In this document: in pieces, positions 48,076 to 57,612 of the stretch
How the letters are laid out: the number at the start of each line of letters is the position of its first letter
Numbering within the stretch: position 1 is the first letter of the stretch
Source of the DNA: Marinobacter gelidimuriae
GTDB lineage: Bacteria; Pseudomonadota; Gammaproteobacteria; Pseudomonadales; Oleiphilaceae
Length of the DNA: 64,000 nucleotides
Direction: 5' to 3'
NCBI RefSeq assembly: GCF_000372805.1
Contig: NZ_KB889941.1
Location: 1-64,000, forward strand
The notes under the pieces: generated by a model
What the model saw: only the letters and a program-made list of their open reading frames with translations
Databases searched by the model: none
What the model was told of the DNA's origin: nothing
Translations under genes and position numbers: made by a program

Positions 48076-50226
48076 TCAGGCTTTGCTGGCGTCTTCCACT
48101 TGCTTGGCCTGAACAGCGGTTATGGCGATGGTGAATACGATGTCCTCCACCAGTGCTCCCCGTGATAGGTCGTTCACCGGTTTACGCAGGCCCTGCAGCA
48201 TAGGCCCAATGCTGACCACGTTAGCGCTTCGCTGCACCGCTTTGTATGTGGTGTTGCCGGTATTCAGGTCGGGAAATACAAACACAGTTGCGCGGCCGGC
48301 TACCTGGCTATTGGGTGCTTTGCTAAGGCCCACGCTTTCAATGGCGGCGGCGTCGTATTGCAGGGGGCCGTCAATCAGCAGGTCCGGGCGCCTTTCGCGC
48401 GCTAGCCGGGTAGCTTCGCGTACCTTATCCACATCCCGACCGCTGCCAGACTCTCCAGTGCTGTAGCTGATCATCGCCACGCGTGGCTCGATGCCGAATG
48501 CTTCGGCTGATTGGGCGCTCTGGATGGCAATGTCTGCCAGCTGCTCCGGGTTGGGGTCCGGATTTATGGCGCAGTCTCCGTAAACCACAACCTGCTGCGG
48601 TAACAGCATGAAAAATACCGACGACACCACTTTGGCGTTGTCGTGGGTCTTGATCAGCTGCAGGGCAGGGCGCACGGTGTTGGCGGTGGTGTGGATGGCA
48701 CCGGACACCAGGCCGTCGGCTTTTTCCAGCGCGACCATCATGGTGCCCAAAACCACATTGTCTTCGAGCATGCTTTCCGCCACTTCGGCTGAAATGCCTT
48801 TGTGTTTCCGCAATTCCACCATGGGCGCCACGTAGCGCTTGCGCACCGCAGACGGCTCGATAATTTCCAGATCGGGTGGTAATTCCAGACCCAGGGAAGC
48901 CGCTACGGAACGTATCTCGGTGGCGCTGCCGATCAGCGCGCAGCGCGCAAGCTGGCGCTGATGGCAGATGATGGCTGCCTGTACTGTGCGCGGCTCGTGG
49001 CCTTCTGGTAAAACAATGCGCTTGTTGGCAGCACGGGCGCGCTCAGAAAGCTGGTGGCGAAACGCCGGTGGCGACATACGGGTCTGGCGCGGCACCTTAA
49101 GGTGTTCCTGCAGCCAGTCGGTATCAATACGCGGCGCGATCAGGTTCATGGCGGTGTCGATCCGCTCCGGATCGTCGATAGGGATAGACCTCGACAGGCC
49201 GGCCAGCAGGTGGGCAGTTTCGTAGGTGTTGGTGGTGGTGCTAAGAACCGGCATGCCGGTTTCCATGGCCCGGCGACACAATTCGATCACCCTCTGGTCT
49301 GGTATTAGACCGCCGGTGAGCAGAATACCGGCCATGGGCACGCCATTCAGGGCCGCTACTGCGGCGGCCACAACGATATCCTCCCGGTCTCCGGGAGTCA
49401 CCAAAAGGGTGCCGGACTTGAGGATTTCGGTCATATTGCGGATGGTGCGGGCGCAAACAGAAACACGGTGCACCCGGCGGGCCTGCATCTGGCCCTCGTG
49501 TAGTACGTTTACCTTCAGTTCGCGCGCTATATCTGAAACCCGCGGTGCCAGCAGGCTTGGTTCCCAAGGTATTTCGGCTAACAACCGATACTGCCCGCTA
49601 CTAAACACTTTGCATTTGTTGCGGTAATCTTCAGACGGTGTCGCGGTGAGGGTCGTCATGCCGGGCATGTTGCGTTCTTTTGGCGCACCGATTTTGTTAA
49701 GAATGACGCCCAAAACGTCAGCTTCATTCTGCCCCGAAAACAGTCGTGCAGAAAAACCAAGTTGTTCGTCCAGCTCGACGGGGTCACAGCCTCTAGGTGA
49801 CGTTAGCAAAATGATTTCAGAACCCAGGTTCCGCGCGACTTCGGCGTTCAGACGGGTAATGTAGGTGCCATCCTGGCCGGGTTCCAGACCCTCTATAATC
49901 ACCACGTCGACCGTGCACGCCACTTTCTGGTACTCACCCACCACACGCTCAAGCAACAAGTCAGATTTGTTGTGATTGAGCGCGTGCTGTGCTTCTTTCA
50001 GGGTAATTGGTGTCGGTGGCTGAAGATGGCTGTGCGTGCGCACAAACTCAACGGAAGAGTCTTTGCCATTATTGTGGGTCGCATCGGCTTGGTGCACCAC
50101 CTGGCAAAACGGCTTATAAAAACCAACGCTGACACCCACCCGCTCAAGTGCTCGCAACAGGCCCAGGCACACAGACGTCAGGCCGGAATCTGTGGAGGTT
50201 GGTGCAATAAAAAGACTTTTTGCCAT
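48076..50226 (-). CDS. pta: Phosphate acetyltransferase
   Basis: 716 aa, the long three-domain form: an N-terminal P-loop-like domain (MAKSLFIAPTSTDSGLTSVCLGL), a DRTGG domain around residues 220-330, and the C-terminal acetyltransferase (IVLPEGHEPRTVQAA, STGESGSGRDVDKV). It interconverts acetyl-CoA and acetyl phosphate. It follows ackA in one operon with a 36-base gap. Confidence 0.93.
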   Translation of the reverse strand: MAKSLFIAPTSTDSGLTSVCLGLLRALERVGVSVGFYKPFCQVVHQADATHNNGKDSSVEFVRTHSHLQPPTPITLKEAQHALNHNKSDLLLERVVGEYQKVACTVDVVIIEGLEPGQDGTYITRLNAEVARNLGSEIILLTSPRGCDPVELDEQLGFSARLFSGQNEADVLGVILNKIGAPKERNMPGMTTLTATPSEDYRNKCKVFSSGQYRLLAEIPWEPSLLAPRVSDIARELKVNVLHEGQMQARRVHRVSVCARTIRNMTEILKSGTLLVTPGDREDIVVAAAVAALNGVPMAGILLTGGLIPDQRVIELCRRAMETGMPVLSTTTNTYETAHLLAGLSRSIPIDDPERIDTAMNLIAPRIDTDWLQEHLKVPRQTRMSPPAFRHQLSERARAANKRIVLPEGHEPRTVQAAIICHQRQLARCALIGSATEIRSVAASLGLELPPDLEIIEPSAVRKRYVAPMVELRKHKGISAEVAESMLEDNVVLGTMMVALEKADGLVSGAIHTTANTVRPALQLIKTHDNAKVVSSVFFMLLPQQVVVYGDCAINPDPNPEQLADIAIQSAQSAEAFGIEPRVAMISYSTGESGSGRDVDKVREATRLARERRPDLLIDGPLQYDAAAIESVGLSKAPNSQVAGRATVFVFPDLNTGNTTYKAVQRSANVVSIGPMLQGLRKPVNDLSRGALVEDIVFTIAITAVQAKQVEDASKA

Positions 50227-50262
50227 AGTTAAAAATTCCGCCGCTAGCGTTGTACAAATCGG

Positions 50263-51450
50263 TTAGTTGAGTTTTGCCAGGCGTGCTGCTTCGCCCGCGA
50301 TGACCCGTTCTTCGTCGGTAGCAATCACCAGTATTGGGAAGCGCGATTCTTTACAGTCAATTCGGCCATCACGATTCAGGCCGTTATCATCGTTATTGTG
50401 CTCATCAATGGCGAACCCAAGCAGCGCCAGGTGTTTGACGGTCTGCTGGCGTACGCGGGCGCTGTTTTGGCCAATGCCACCGGTGAACACCAGGGCGTCA
50501 AGCCGGTTCAGCGATGCCATCATGGCCGCGACATATTTGGCCAGGCGGAAGCAGAACACATCGATGGCCAGTTGCGCTGGCTGGTCGCCCTGATCCGCCA
50601 GGTCGCTCAGGGTGCGCATGTCGTTGGTTTGCCCCGACAGCCCCAGAAGACCACTGCTGTGGTTGAGTTCGTTGTGCAGTTGCTCGGCGTTCACGCCTTT
50701 GCTCTGCAAGTAATCAAACAGTCCGGGATCGACATCCCCACTTCGGGTACCCATTACCAGCCCTTCAAGAGGTGTCAGACCCATGCTGGTATCAACGCTT
50801 TTGCCATCGCGTATGGCGGTAATGCTGCAGCCGTTGCCCAGATGCGCAGAAATAATGGAGGTCTCAGCCGTGGATTGTTCCAGGCGGAGAGCTGCCTGTT
50901 GCAGCATGTAAGCGTGGCTGGTGCCGTGGAAACCGTAGCGGCGTATACCCCAGTCACGGTAGTAGTGCTGTGGCAGTGCGTAATGGAATGCCTGTTCCGG
51001 CAGGGTCTGGTGGAAGGCTGTGTCAAACACCGCCACCTGAGGCACCAACGGAAACAGCTCGCGGGTTGCCATAATGCCTTCAAGGTTAACCGGGTTGTGC
51101 AGTGGAGCCAGCGAATTACAGGCCTCTATGGCGGCCAGTACTTCGTCGTCGATCAGTACCGCTTCGCGAAATGTTTCACCACCATGAACAACCCTGTGGC
51201 CAATAGCCGCCGGTTGTTTCGGCATCAGGCCCTTTTTCTGCGCTATATCCACCAGCACGGCCAGGGCTTCCCGGTGCGTGGTGTTGGGAGGCAGCATGGT
51301 GACGTCGCGTTGCTTTCCAATGCGAAAGCGGGCATTGGGAGTGTTCAGTCGTCCTGCCAGCATCGAGGCAATCTTTTGTCGATCTTTGTCAAAAAGCGCA
51401 ATTTTTAGCGATGAACTACCGCAGTTCACCACTAACAATGTGTTTTGCAT
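50263..51450 (-). CDS. ackA: Acetate kinase
   Basis: 395 aa from the ATG at 51450 (MQNTLLVVNCGSSSLKIALF), chosen because the family begins here; a longer frame to 51507 is unlikely. Landmarks: NCGSSSLK, GHRVVHGG, YGFHGTSHAYM and FTGGIGQNSARVR. It makes ATP and acetate from acetyl phosphate and is co-transcribed with pta. Confidence 0.93.
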   Translation of the reverse strand: MQNTLLVVNCGSSSLKIALFDKDRQKIASMLAGRLNTPNARFRIGKQRDVTMLPPNTTHREALAVLVDIAQKKGLMPKQPAAIGHRVVHGGETFREAVLIDDEVLAAIEACNSLAPLHNPVNLEGIMATRELFPLVPQVAVFDTAFHQTLPEQAFHYALPQHYYRDWGIRRYGFHGTSHAYMLQQAALRLEQSTAETSIISAHLGNGCSITAIRDGKSVDTSMGLTPLEGLVMGTRSGDVDPGLFDYLQSKGVNAEQLHNELNHSSGLLGLSGQTNDMRTLSDLADQGDQPAQLAIDVFCFRLAKYVAAMMASLNRLDALVFTGGIGQNSARVRQQTVKHLALLGFAIDEHNNDDNGLNRDGRIDCKESRFPILVIATDEERVIAGEAARLAKLN

Positions 51451-51479
51451 AATTCTGGATTTCCGGTTTGTCAGATTCT

Positions 51480-52893
51480 TTAATGGCCTGTGTACGAATC
51501 CAGCCACTGACTGAATTCAATAGCGGGTAGTGGTCGGCTGTAAAGGTAGCCTTGGGCGCAATCGCAACCTGCCTTTTGAAGAAATTGGACCTGTTCTTCC
51601 TCTTCAACGCCTTCTGCGATCAGTCTGAGCCCCATGCTGTGCGCCATATTGATGATTACGCTGACAAGCGCTGCGTCATCCGGGTCTTTGAGAACGTCTT
51701 GTACAAACGATTTATCAATCTTGAGTGTATCAAACGGGTAGCTTTTCAAGTAACTGAGGGCGGAATAGCCGGTGCCAAAATCGTCTACCGACAGGCGCAC
51801 GCCGTGCTCGTCAAGCTCCCGTAAAATCTGGGCGGTCTCAATCGAGTTGTCCAGAATGAGGCGCTCGGTAATTTCCAGGTCCAGAAACTCGGCAGCCAGG
51901 CCGGTGGTAGACAATGCGTCCATCACCGAAATTCCAACATCGCGACCCAGTTGGTTTTTCCAGGTCATGGCAGCTTGGCAGGCCTGTAGAATTACCCATT
52001 CACCAATAGCCGTTATAAGCCCGGTCTCCTCGGCCAGCGGAATGAAGCGGTCGGGCATGACCTGGCCAATTTCCGGATTGTTCCAGCGCAGTAAAGCCTC
52101 TGCCGCCAGCAGGTTGCCGTTAGCGGTGTTTACAATGGGTTGGTAAACTAACTCGAATTCTTCTTGCTGCAGAGCGCGCCGCTGTTGTCAGAATCTGCTG
52201 GGAACGCCGCAATACCGATGCTGGTGGTGACGTACACCTCGTGACTGTTTAATTGGTAGGGCATTGAAAAAGTTTCGAGTATGCGTTCGGCTACTTGAGA
52301 CGACGCCTCGGCGCTTTGCAGCCCCGGCAGAATCACCAGAAATTCATCGCCGCCCAGGCGAGCGACTGTGCTGGTGCCGCGCAGGCAGCTGGAAATGCGC
52401 CTGGCGGCTTCGACTGGGTGGCGAGAATAATGCCCACCCGTCTGTTCATGTCCTGATTCACCCGCGCAAGGTCAGCGGTAATGGTAAGTCGCCCCAGCTT
52501 GAACTCGCCGCCCTCACCATGAACTAGCTCAAAGCTGTGAACGATGGTGGCAACGTCGCGGGGAATTTCACCAATCACCAATTCAGAGCTGGGCTCAATC
52601 GCAAGCCGTAAGTGCACAATATCCGGGAGGCTGAGAATTCCTTCCAGCTGGATTTGCAAAAGCTTCTGATCCAGTGCCCACAGGCTTCGCGCCAGCTCGG
52701 AGCTGTCGCTGGATTCGACGGCCTGCATGCGTGCTGTAATTTGCGTAAGCTCTTTGCGGTAGTCTGAGTAAAGTTGAATGGCAGAAGAGATGAATGTAAA
52801 TACCAGGCTGAATATCAAGACCCAGGCCAGTAAACGCAAAGACAGCAGCGAGCGCTGACGAAGCAGGTTCAGGCGCCTAAAAAATGTTGTCAT
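51480..52893 (-). pseudogene. GGDEF/EAL signalling protein, disrupted
   Basis: One gene in three frames. 52333-52893 gives an N-terminal membrane helix and periplasmic sensor, running to MNRRVGIILATQ, the start of the second helix. A deletion near 52430 then leads out of frame into ARRISSCLRGTSTVARLGGDEF (second half of GGDEF). Another lesion near 52165 enters the EAL domain (EEFELVYQP, AAEALLRWN). Inside EAL, GISV is joined to MDALSTTGL, losing about 25 residues in frame, before DDFGTGYSALSYLK. The gene lies just upstream of ackA. Confidence 0.8.
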
Positions 52894-53055
52894 ATCAAGG
52901 ATCAGTTGCCCGCAAGTGGTCAGAATCTAGCGAAAGGTCATAATGGACTATAGCAGCCAAAGTTTCGCGTTGTCTTGTATTGGTCGGGGTTAAAAGGAAG
53001 AAAAATGAAAGTTGGAATATATGCAACGGCTTATTTTTTTAAGCCGCTATAGGGC

Positions 53056-53069
53056 TTGATGTAGATCAA
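53056..53069 (+). promoter_or_regulatory. Anr/FNR box upstream of ccoM
   Basis: TTGATGTAGATCAA is a perfect TTGAT-N4-ATCAA palindrome, 67-80 bases before the ccoM-like start. Expected: activation at low oxygen by Anr, as for cbb3 oxidase genes. Confidence 0.75.
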
Positions 53070-53135
53070 CACGGGGGTATGCGGCAAGTCGTAACCTGAA
53101 TTCAGATCGAAACACGAGAATTTAGGAGATTTGCC

Positions 53136-53291
53136 ATGTATCTGGACACTGTTGTTATCGCTGGAATCGTAACTGTGCTGCTGATGGTGGCATTCTTTGT
53201 AGGGTTTGGGGTCTTTATTATGCGCGATCAAAAAGCCCATGGTCCTGACGTTATCAAAGTCGAGGGGAAGAAGGCCGACAAGCCAGTTTGA
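53136..53291 (+). CDS. ccoM: CcoM-like small membrane subunit of cbb3 cytochrome oxidase
   Basis: 51 aa small gene with AGGAG seven bases before the ATG. One membrane helix (VVIAGIVTVLLMVAFFVGFG) framed by MYLDT and FIMRDQKAHG, which matches the short CcoM peptide of Pseudomonas-type cbb3 oxidases, a single helix that stabilises the complex. A charged tail follows. The Anr box at 53056-53069 and the terminator at 53337-53377 show a monocistronic, oxygen-regulated unit. The oxidase genes themselves are not in the window. Confidence 0.7.
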   Translation: MYLDTVVIAGIVTVLLMVAFFVGFGVFIMRDQKAHGPDVIKVEGKKADKPV

Positions 53292-53336
53292 TTAAGGTCA
53301 CGAGACCTGACAAGAGAAAATTAAGACGAGTTGTAT

Positions 53337-53377
53337 AAAAAATCTCCGGAAACTTAGGCAGTTTGCGGAGATTTTTT
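53337..53377 (+). terminator. Terminator after ccoM
   Basis: AAAAAATCTCCG / CGGAGATTTTTT stem with a 17-base loop, 45 bases past the stop. Confidence 0.8.
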
Positions 53378-53412
53378 ATATTCCAGAACAAGGCAAAATA
53401 GGAAGAGCGAAT

Positions 53413-53488
53413 TGGCGTCCCCTAGGGGGTTCGAACCCCTGTTGCCGCCGTGAAAGGGCGAAGTCCTGGGCCACTAGACGAAGGGGAC
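53413..53488 (-). tRNA. tRNA-Glu (TTC)
   Basis: 76 nt with encoded CCA. Acceptor GTCCCCT pairs with AGGGGAC, the D arm follows, the anticodon loop CTTTCAC gives TTC, and the T arm is GGGGTTCGAACCCC. Confidence 0.95.
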
Positions 53489-53575
53489 GCAACATATGCA
53501 ACTACTTGCCTCATTGAGGTGGCGCATATAGTATGAGGCGACCTTGCCCGTGTCAACACTTTCTGCCGCTATTAT

Positions 53576-54481
53576 TCAGTTTGCGATCGCATCCTTTAGT
53601 GCAGGCTCCAGATCCGTAAAACGGAATTCGAAACCCTCAGCCTGAAGTCTGGCGGGAATTGCGCGCTGGCCGGTCAGCAGCAGTCCGGACATTTCGCCGA
53701 GCGCCAGCTTTAAGGCCACGGCGGGTGCCGGCAGAATCGTGGGGCGATGGAGCACACTACCCAAGGTTTTTGTAAATGTTGCATTGGTCACCGGAGATGG
53801 GCTGACAACGTTGTATGCGCTCGATGCGGTCTCGGTATTCAGCATCCACAGCAAAGCCCCTACAACATCCTGCCGGTGTACCCAAGGCATATACTGCTCA
53901 CCACTGCCAAGCTTGCCACCCACACCGAGTTTGAACGGCAGAATCATGCGTTGTAAAAAGCCGCCGTTGGGGCCCACCACGATTCCGGTTCGCGACAGGC
54001 AAACGCGCACATCCATGTCAGTGAGTTCCATGGCGGCCTGTTCCCAGTCACTGCAAAGGCGATGGGTGAATTCGCTGTGTGGAAGTGTTGCTTCGGTTAC
54101 CTCAAGGCCACCCTGGGCGCCGTAAAAACCAACAGCGGACCCAGACACCATAACCTGCGGCGGCTGCAGCCAGGTTTTTACCACCTCTACCAGTTGTTGC
54201 GTAAGTTCGATACGGCTGTCGCGAATTGCTTGTTTGCGCGTCTCGCTCCAGCGCTTATCAGCAATGCCTTCGCCTGCCAGGTTGATAATGGCGTCAAAGC
54301 CTTTATGGCCCTGCAGTTTGGCCAAATCCGGCAGCACTTCAACTCGACCGCATACAGCGCGCACATCAGCTGCGCTCTGGCGGCTTAAAACCGTAATCTG
54401 GTCTCCGTTTGCCAGTAATTCGCGGCATAGAATCCGCCCGATAAAACCGGTGCCACCGGTCAGCAATATGTGTCTGCTCAT
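53576..54481 (-). CDS. TIGR01777-family epimerase (YfcH-like)
   Basis: 301 aa. Extended short-chain dehydrogenase fold with NAD(P) motif GGTGFIGR at residues 9-16, NLAGEGIADKRWSE, and the C-terminal DUF1731 region (KLALGEMSGLLLTGQRAIP). The family is nucleoside-diphosphate-sugar epimerase-like, substrate unknown. Stands alone. Confidence 0.85.
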   Translation of the reverse strand: MSRHILLTGGTGFIGRILCRELLANGDQITVLSRQSAADVRAVCGRVEVLPDLAKLQGHKGFDAIINLAGEGIADKRWSETRKQAIRDSRIELTQQLVEVVKTWLQPPQVMVSGSAVGFYGAQGGLEVTEATLPHSEFTHRLCSDWEQAAMELTDMDVRVCLSRTGIVVGPNGGFLQRMILPFKLGVGGKLGSGEQYMPWVHRQDVVGALLWMLNTETASSAYNVVSPSPVTNATFTKTLGSVLHRPTILPAPAVALKLALGEMSGLLLTGQRAIPARLQAEGFEFRFTDLEPALKDAIAN

Positions 54482-54602
54482 GGTGTTTTCATTCCTTGCG
54501 TCGAAGACCCCCTAGTGTTGAAGGGTGTCTGTTGCCCTGTTTCCCACGTACACTGGCGTAAAGACAGGTAATATGGCCGCAACCTTAACAGGGTAATAGT
54601 GA

Positions 54603-55205
54603 ATGTTCGATTGGAAAGACATTCTGGATTTCTGGTTTGGTGAGTTAGACAAAAATGGGCTGCCTGACTCGGCTCATCGCAACCGCTGGTTTCTGAGTAA
54701 CCGAAAGTTCGATCAGGAAGTCCGTAGGCGTTTTTTGTCGCTGGTCTTATTTGCCTCGGAGCAGGGTCTTGACCACTGGCAGAAAAAGGCTGGCGGCGTA
54801 CTCGCTGAAATTCTGCTGCTTGACCAGTTTTCGCGCAATATTTTTCGCGGTGGTGCTTTGGCATTTGAGCAGGACATTCTGGCTCGAAAGTTGTGTAAGC
54901 AGGGTATGAATAAAGGTTTTGACGTGTCGTTACCGGCCATTCAGCGGGGATTTTTTTATATGCCCTTGCAGCACTCCGAACGCCAAGAAGATCAGTCACT
55001 TGCGATAGAGTGTTATGAACAGCTGTCAGCATCTACCAGCGGCTTGTTAAAGGAGTTTATAGGCAGCTTTTTGCAATCAGCCCTTGAACACCAGGCAATA
55101 ATCACGCGCTTCCGTCGTTTTCCGCATCGCAATAAAGCATTGGGGCGAACCAACACAAAAGAAGAGAGCGACTATTTGTTCAATGGAAAACGTTTCGGCC
55201 AGTAA
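54603..55205 (+). CDS. DUF924 family protein
   Basis: 200 aa, helical, TPR-like. ILDFWFGEL at the start, RNRWFLSNRKFDQEVR and ILLLDQFSRNIFRG are the conserved family segments. No function is established. Not linked to its neighbours by operon structure. Confidence 0.85.
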   Translation: MFDWKDILDFWFGELDKNGLPDSAHRNRWFLSNRKFDQEVRRRFLSLVLFASEQGLDHWQKKAGGVLAEILLLDQFSRNIFRGGALAFEQDILARKLCKQGMNKGFDVSLPAIQRGFFYMPLQHSERQEDQSLAIECYEQLSASTSGLLKEFIGSFLQSALEHQAIITRFRRFPHRNKALGRTNTKEESDYLFNGKRFGQ

Positions 55206-55264
55206 GTTTATAACGTTGGTATTACCGGTTCTGTAAGTAACGGACTTTCCTCAATAGGGACGCT

Positions 55265-55994
55265 ATGCATCAAGCAATCACCACTGCGCAATTTGTTAGC
55301 CAACGATGATGAGTCACCCGCTTGGCGGCAGACGAATTTGTTGTTATGCGGCCGGCCCTGAAAACCGAGGCCGAAGTGAAGATGCTTGTCAGTCGAATGT
55401 TGACTCGCCTTGCGGAAGCCTATGACATAGAAGGCCAGCGCTTGAGTATCAGCGCCAGTATTGGCATTGCGTCAGACGACGGTTCAGTCGAACAACCAAA
55501 AGAACTCTTGGACAATGCCGCCCTGGCAGTGCGCGAAGCCAAACGCCAGGGCGGCAATACCTTTTGCTGGAACCATGGTGCAGCCTCTACCGCCGGAATT
55601 GCTGGAGCTGGAAGTGACGGAGGGCGTGCTGCTTTCTGGCATCGATAAGGCCATCTCCATGCTCAAGAGTCTTCGTGACCTGGGAGTTCAGGTGGCTATT
55701 GATGATTTTGGTACCGGTTTTTCCAGCTTGAGCTATTTGCGCCAGCTACCCATTACCAAGGTAAAGCTGGACCGCAGTTTCATCATCGATGTCACAACCG
55801 ATCGGGGCAGTGCCGCGATTGTACAAGGGGTGATTACCATGGCGCACCATCTTGGCCTGTTGGTAGTGGCCGAGGGCATAGAAACGGTTGAGCAGCAAAA
55901 CTACCTGACGGCCAGTGATTGCGATTTGCTGCAGGGGTTTTTGTATTCCAGACCCGTGCCGTTGGGCCAGTTTGCTCTGGGGCTGGAATACTGA
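55265..55994 (+). pseudogene. Second GGDEF/EAL protein, mostly deleted
   Basis: A 14-codon start (ATG 55265, MHQAITTAQFVSQR) stops early. In the frame of 55322-55648 a GGDEF end is readable (RLAADEFVVMRP, with AADEF in place of GGDEF, then ISASIGIASDDGS and REAKRQGGNTFCW). At about 55575 it is joined out of frame to the second half of an EAL domain (LPPELLELEVTEGVLL, DDFGTGFSSLSYLRQLPI, VVAEGIETVEQ). The EAL motif and first half are missing, so no phosphodiesterase can form. Confidence 0.78.
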
Positions 55995-56009
55995 TTCGCT
56001 AAAATTACC

Positions 56010-56294
56010 TTACTGGTCGGGGGTGGCTGCCGTCTGGTTTAGCAGCTCGGGTTTTTTCAGCGCCCGCGCCAGCAGCTCCCGTTCTTGCGCCAGTACCAGC
56101 GCACATTGCTCAGCCATCTGCTCGCCGATGCCTTCTACCCTGCGCTCCAGAAATACCCGCAATTCGTCAGAAAACTCCAGCATTTTATCGCGTTCATCTG
56201 CTTCTTTTTTAGAAGTGAACAGCAGATTGTTGGGATCAGCCATTGCTTTCTCCTTGCCATCACGGTCGCTGAAGTAAAGCGTTTGTACGCCCAT
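56010..56294 (-). CDS. yebG: YebG family SOS-response protein
   Basis: 94 aa. Matches YebG in its core: FTSKKEADERDKMLEFSDEL near residues 26-45 and a helical C-terminus. YebG is a small LexA-controlled DNA-damage protein of unknown activity. A LexA box lies about 100 bases upstream at 56397-56412. Confidence 0.8.
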   Translation of the reverse strand: MGVQTLYFSDRDGKEKAMADPNNLLFTSKKEADERDKMLEFSDELRVFLERRVEGIGEQMAEQCALVLAQERELLARALKKPELLNQTAATPDQ

Positions 56295-56396
56295 ATACGT
56301 CTCCTTGCCGGGTGTTTAAACCGGTATCGACTGTTTTAAAATGAAAAAAACCTGACCAAGGCGAATGCAGCGATCAGTAAGTGTAGCAGCTTAGCA

Positions 56397-56412
56397 CTGT
56401 TTATATATACAG
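56397..56412. promoter_or_regulatory. LexA (SOS) box
   Basis: CTGTTTATATATACAG fits CTGT-N8-ACAG with an AT-rich centre. It lies between the divergent yebG gene (minus) and the SbcCD-like pair (plus, start 56491), so it may control both. Confidence 0.78.
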
Positions 56413-56490
56413 TTCTAGTGGCACAGGCTGCGCCAGACGGTATATTGGTGTTAATGTTTCGCCTTTAATGTCACCAATCAGGCCATCACT

Positions 56491-57612
56491 ATGCCAAGGT
56501 TCCTTCATACCGCCGACTGGCAAATAGGGCGCTATTTCAATCGCTTTGATACCGATAACAGCAGTGCACTGGCTGATGCGCGCTATGGCGCTATCGAGCG
56601 CCTGGCGCAACTGGCGGTGGAGTACAACTGCGATGCCGTGTTGGTGGCCGGCGACGTTTTTGATGCGCAAACCGTATCTGACCGCTGCATCCGCCGCACA
56701 TTTAACGCGACCTCGGGTTTTAAAGGGCCTTGGGTAATGCTGCCGGGAAACCACGATGCAGCACTGGCCGAAAGCGTGTGGACCCGCGCCCAGCGTATCA
56801 ACGCCGTGCCGAGCAACGTGCACCTTGCGCTACAAAGTGGCGTTATAGAGTTACCGCAGCAAAAAATTGCGGTATTGGCGGCGCCCTTGACTCAGCGCCA
56901 CACCTACGAAGATTTGACCGCGCCCTTTGATTCAATCAGCACCCCGCCGCAATGGCTGCGGGTGGGCCTGGCCCACGGCAGTGTGCAAGGCGTGTTGGCG
57001 GAAGACATTGACGCCACCAATCCGATTGCCGCCGATCGCAGCGCAAGCGCCGCGCTGGATTACCTGGCGTTGGGTGATTGGCACGGCCTGAAGGAGATTA
57101 ATGAGAGAACCTGGTACAGCGGTACGCCGGAGCCTGAGCGCTTCCGTAATAATCAGCCGGGGTTTGCACTGTTGGTGACCGTGTCCGAACCTGGCGCTCT
57201 GCCGCAGGTGGAAGCACTGGAAACGGCACGCTATCACTGGCATCAATGGCAAGAAAAGTTGGTGGTAGAGACCGATATTGATGAGTTGCTGAAGCGTCTT
57301 GACGAGCTACCTGAAAGTTCCGTTTTGGATCTTAAGCTGGAAGGCAGTATCACCCTGGCGGGTGAGCAGCGTCTGGCGGACGCTTTGTCCCGCGCTGAGG
57401 CGCGTTATCGCAGCGTTACCTACGATCGCTCCCGTTTGTTGCTGGCGCCCACGGAGGAAGATCTGGCGGGATTGCAGGCCAGCGGCTACGTCGGTGATGT
57501 GCTTGAGCAGCTGCAAACCCGGCAGAGTGGTGCAGAAGCGCAGACTGCCCGCGATGCCCTGGCCATACTCGCCAGCCTGTTACTTGAAGCCCGCAAGGAG
57601 GAGCACCCATGA
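56491..57612 (+). CDS. SbcD/YhaO-like DNA repair exonuclease subunit
   Basis: 373 aa. Calcineurin-type phosphoesterase: FLHTADWQIGRYF, AVLVAGDVFDAQ, LPGNHDAAL, GLAHGSVQG and LGDWHG supply the two-metal site. Partner of the SMC-like ATPase whose start overlaps its stop by 4 bases. Together they form an Mre11-Rad50-like nuclease of the YhaO/YhaN type. The LexA box lies about 80 bases upstream. Confidence 0.85.
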   Translation: MPRFLHTADWQIGRYFNRFDTDNSSALADARYGAIERLAQLAVEYNCDAVLVAGDVFDAQTVSDRCIRRTFNATSGFKGPWVMLPGNHDAALAESVWTRAQRINAVPSNVHLALQSGVIELPQQKIAVLAAPLTQRHTYEDLTAPFDSISTPPQWLRVGLAHGSVQGVLAEDIDATNPIAADRSASAALDYLALGDWHGLKEINERTWYSGTPEPERFRNNQPGFALLVTVSEPGALPQVEALETARYHWHQWQEKLVVETDIDELLKRLDELPESSVLDLKLEGSITLAGEQRLADALSRAEARYRSVTYDRSRLLLAPTEEDLAGLQASGYVGDVLEQLQTRQSGAEAQTARDALAILASLLLEARKEEHP

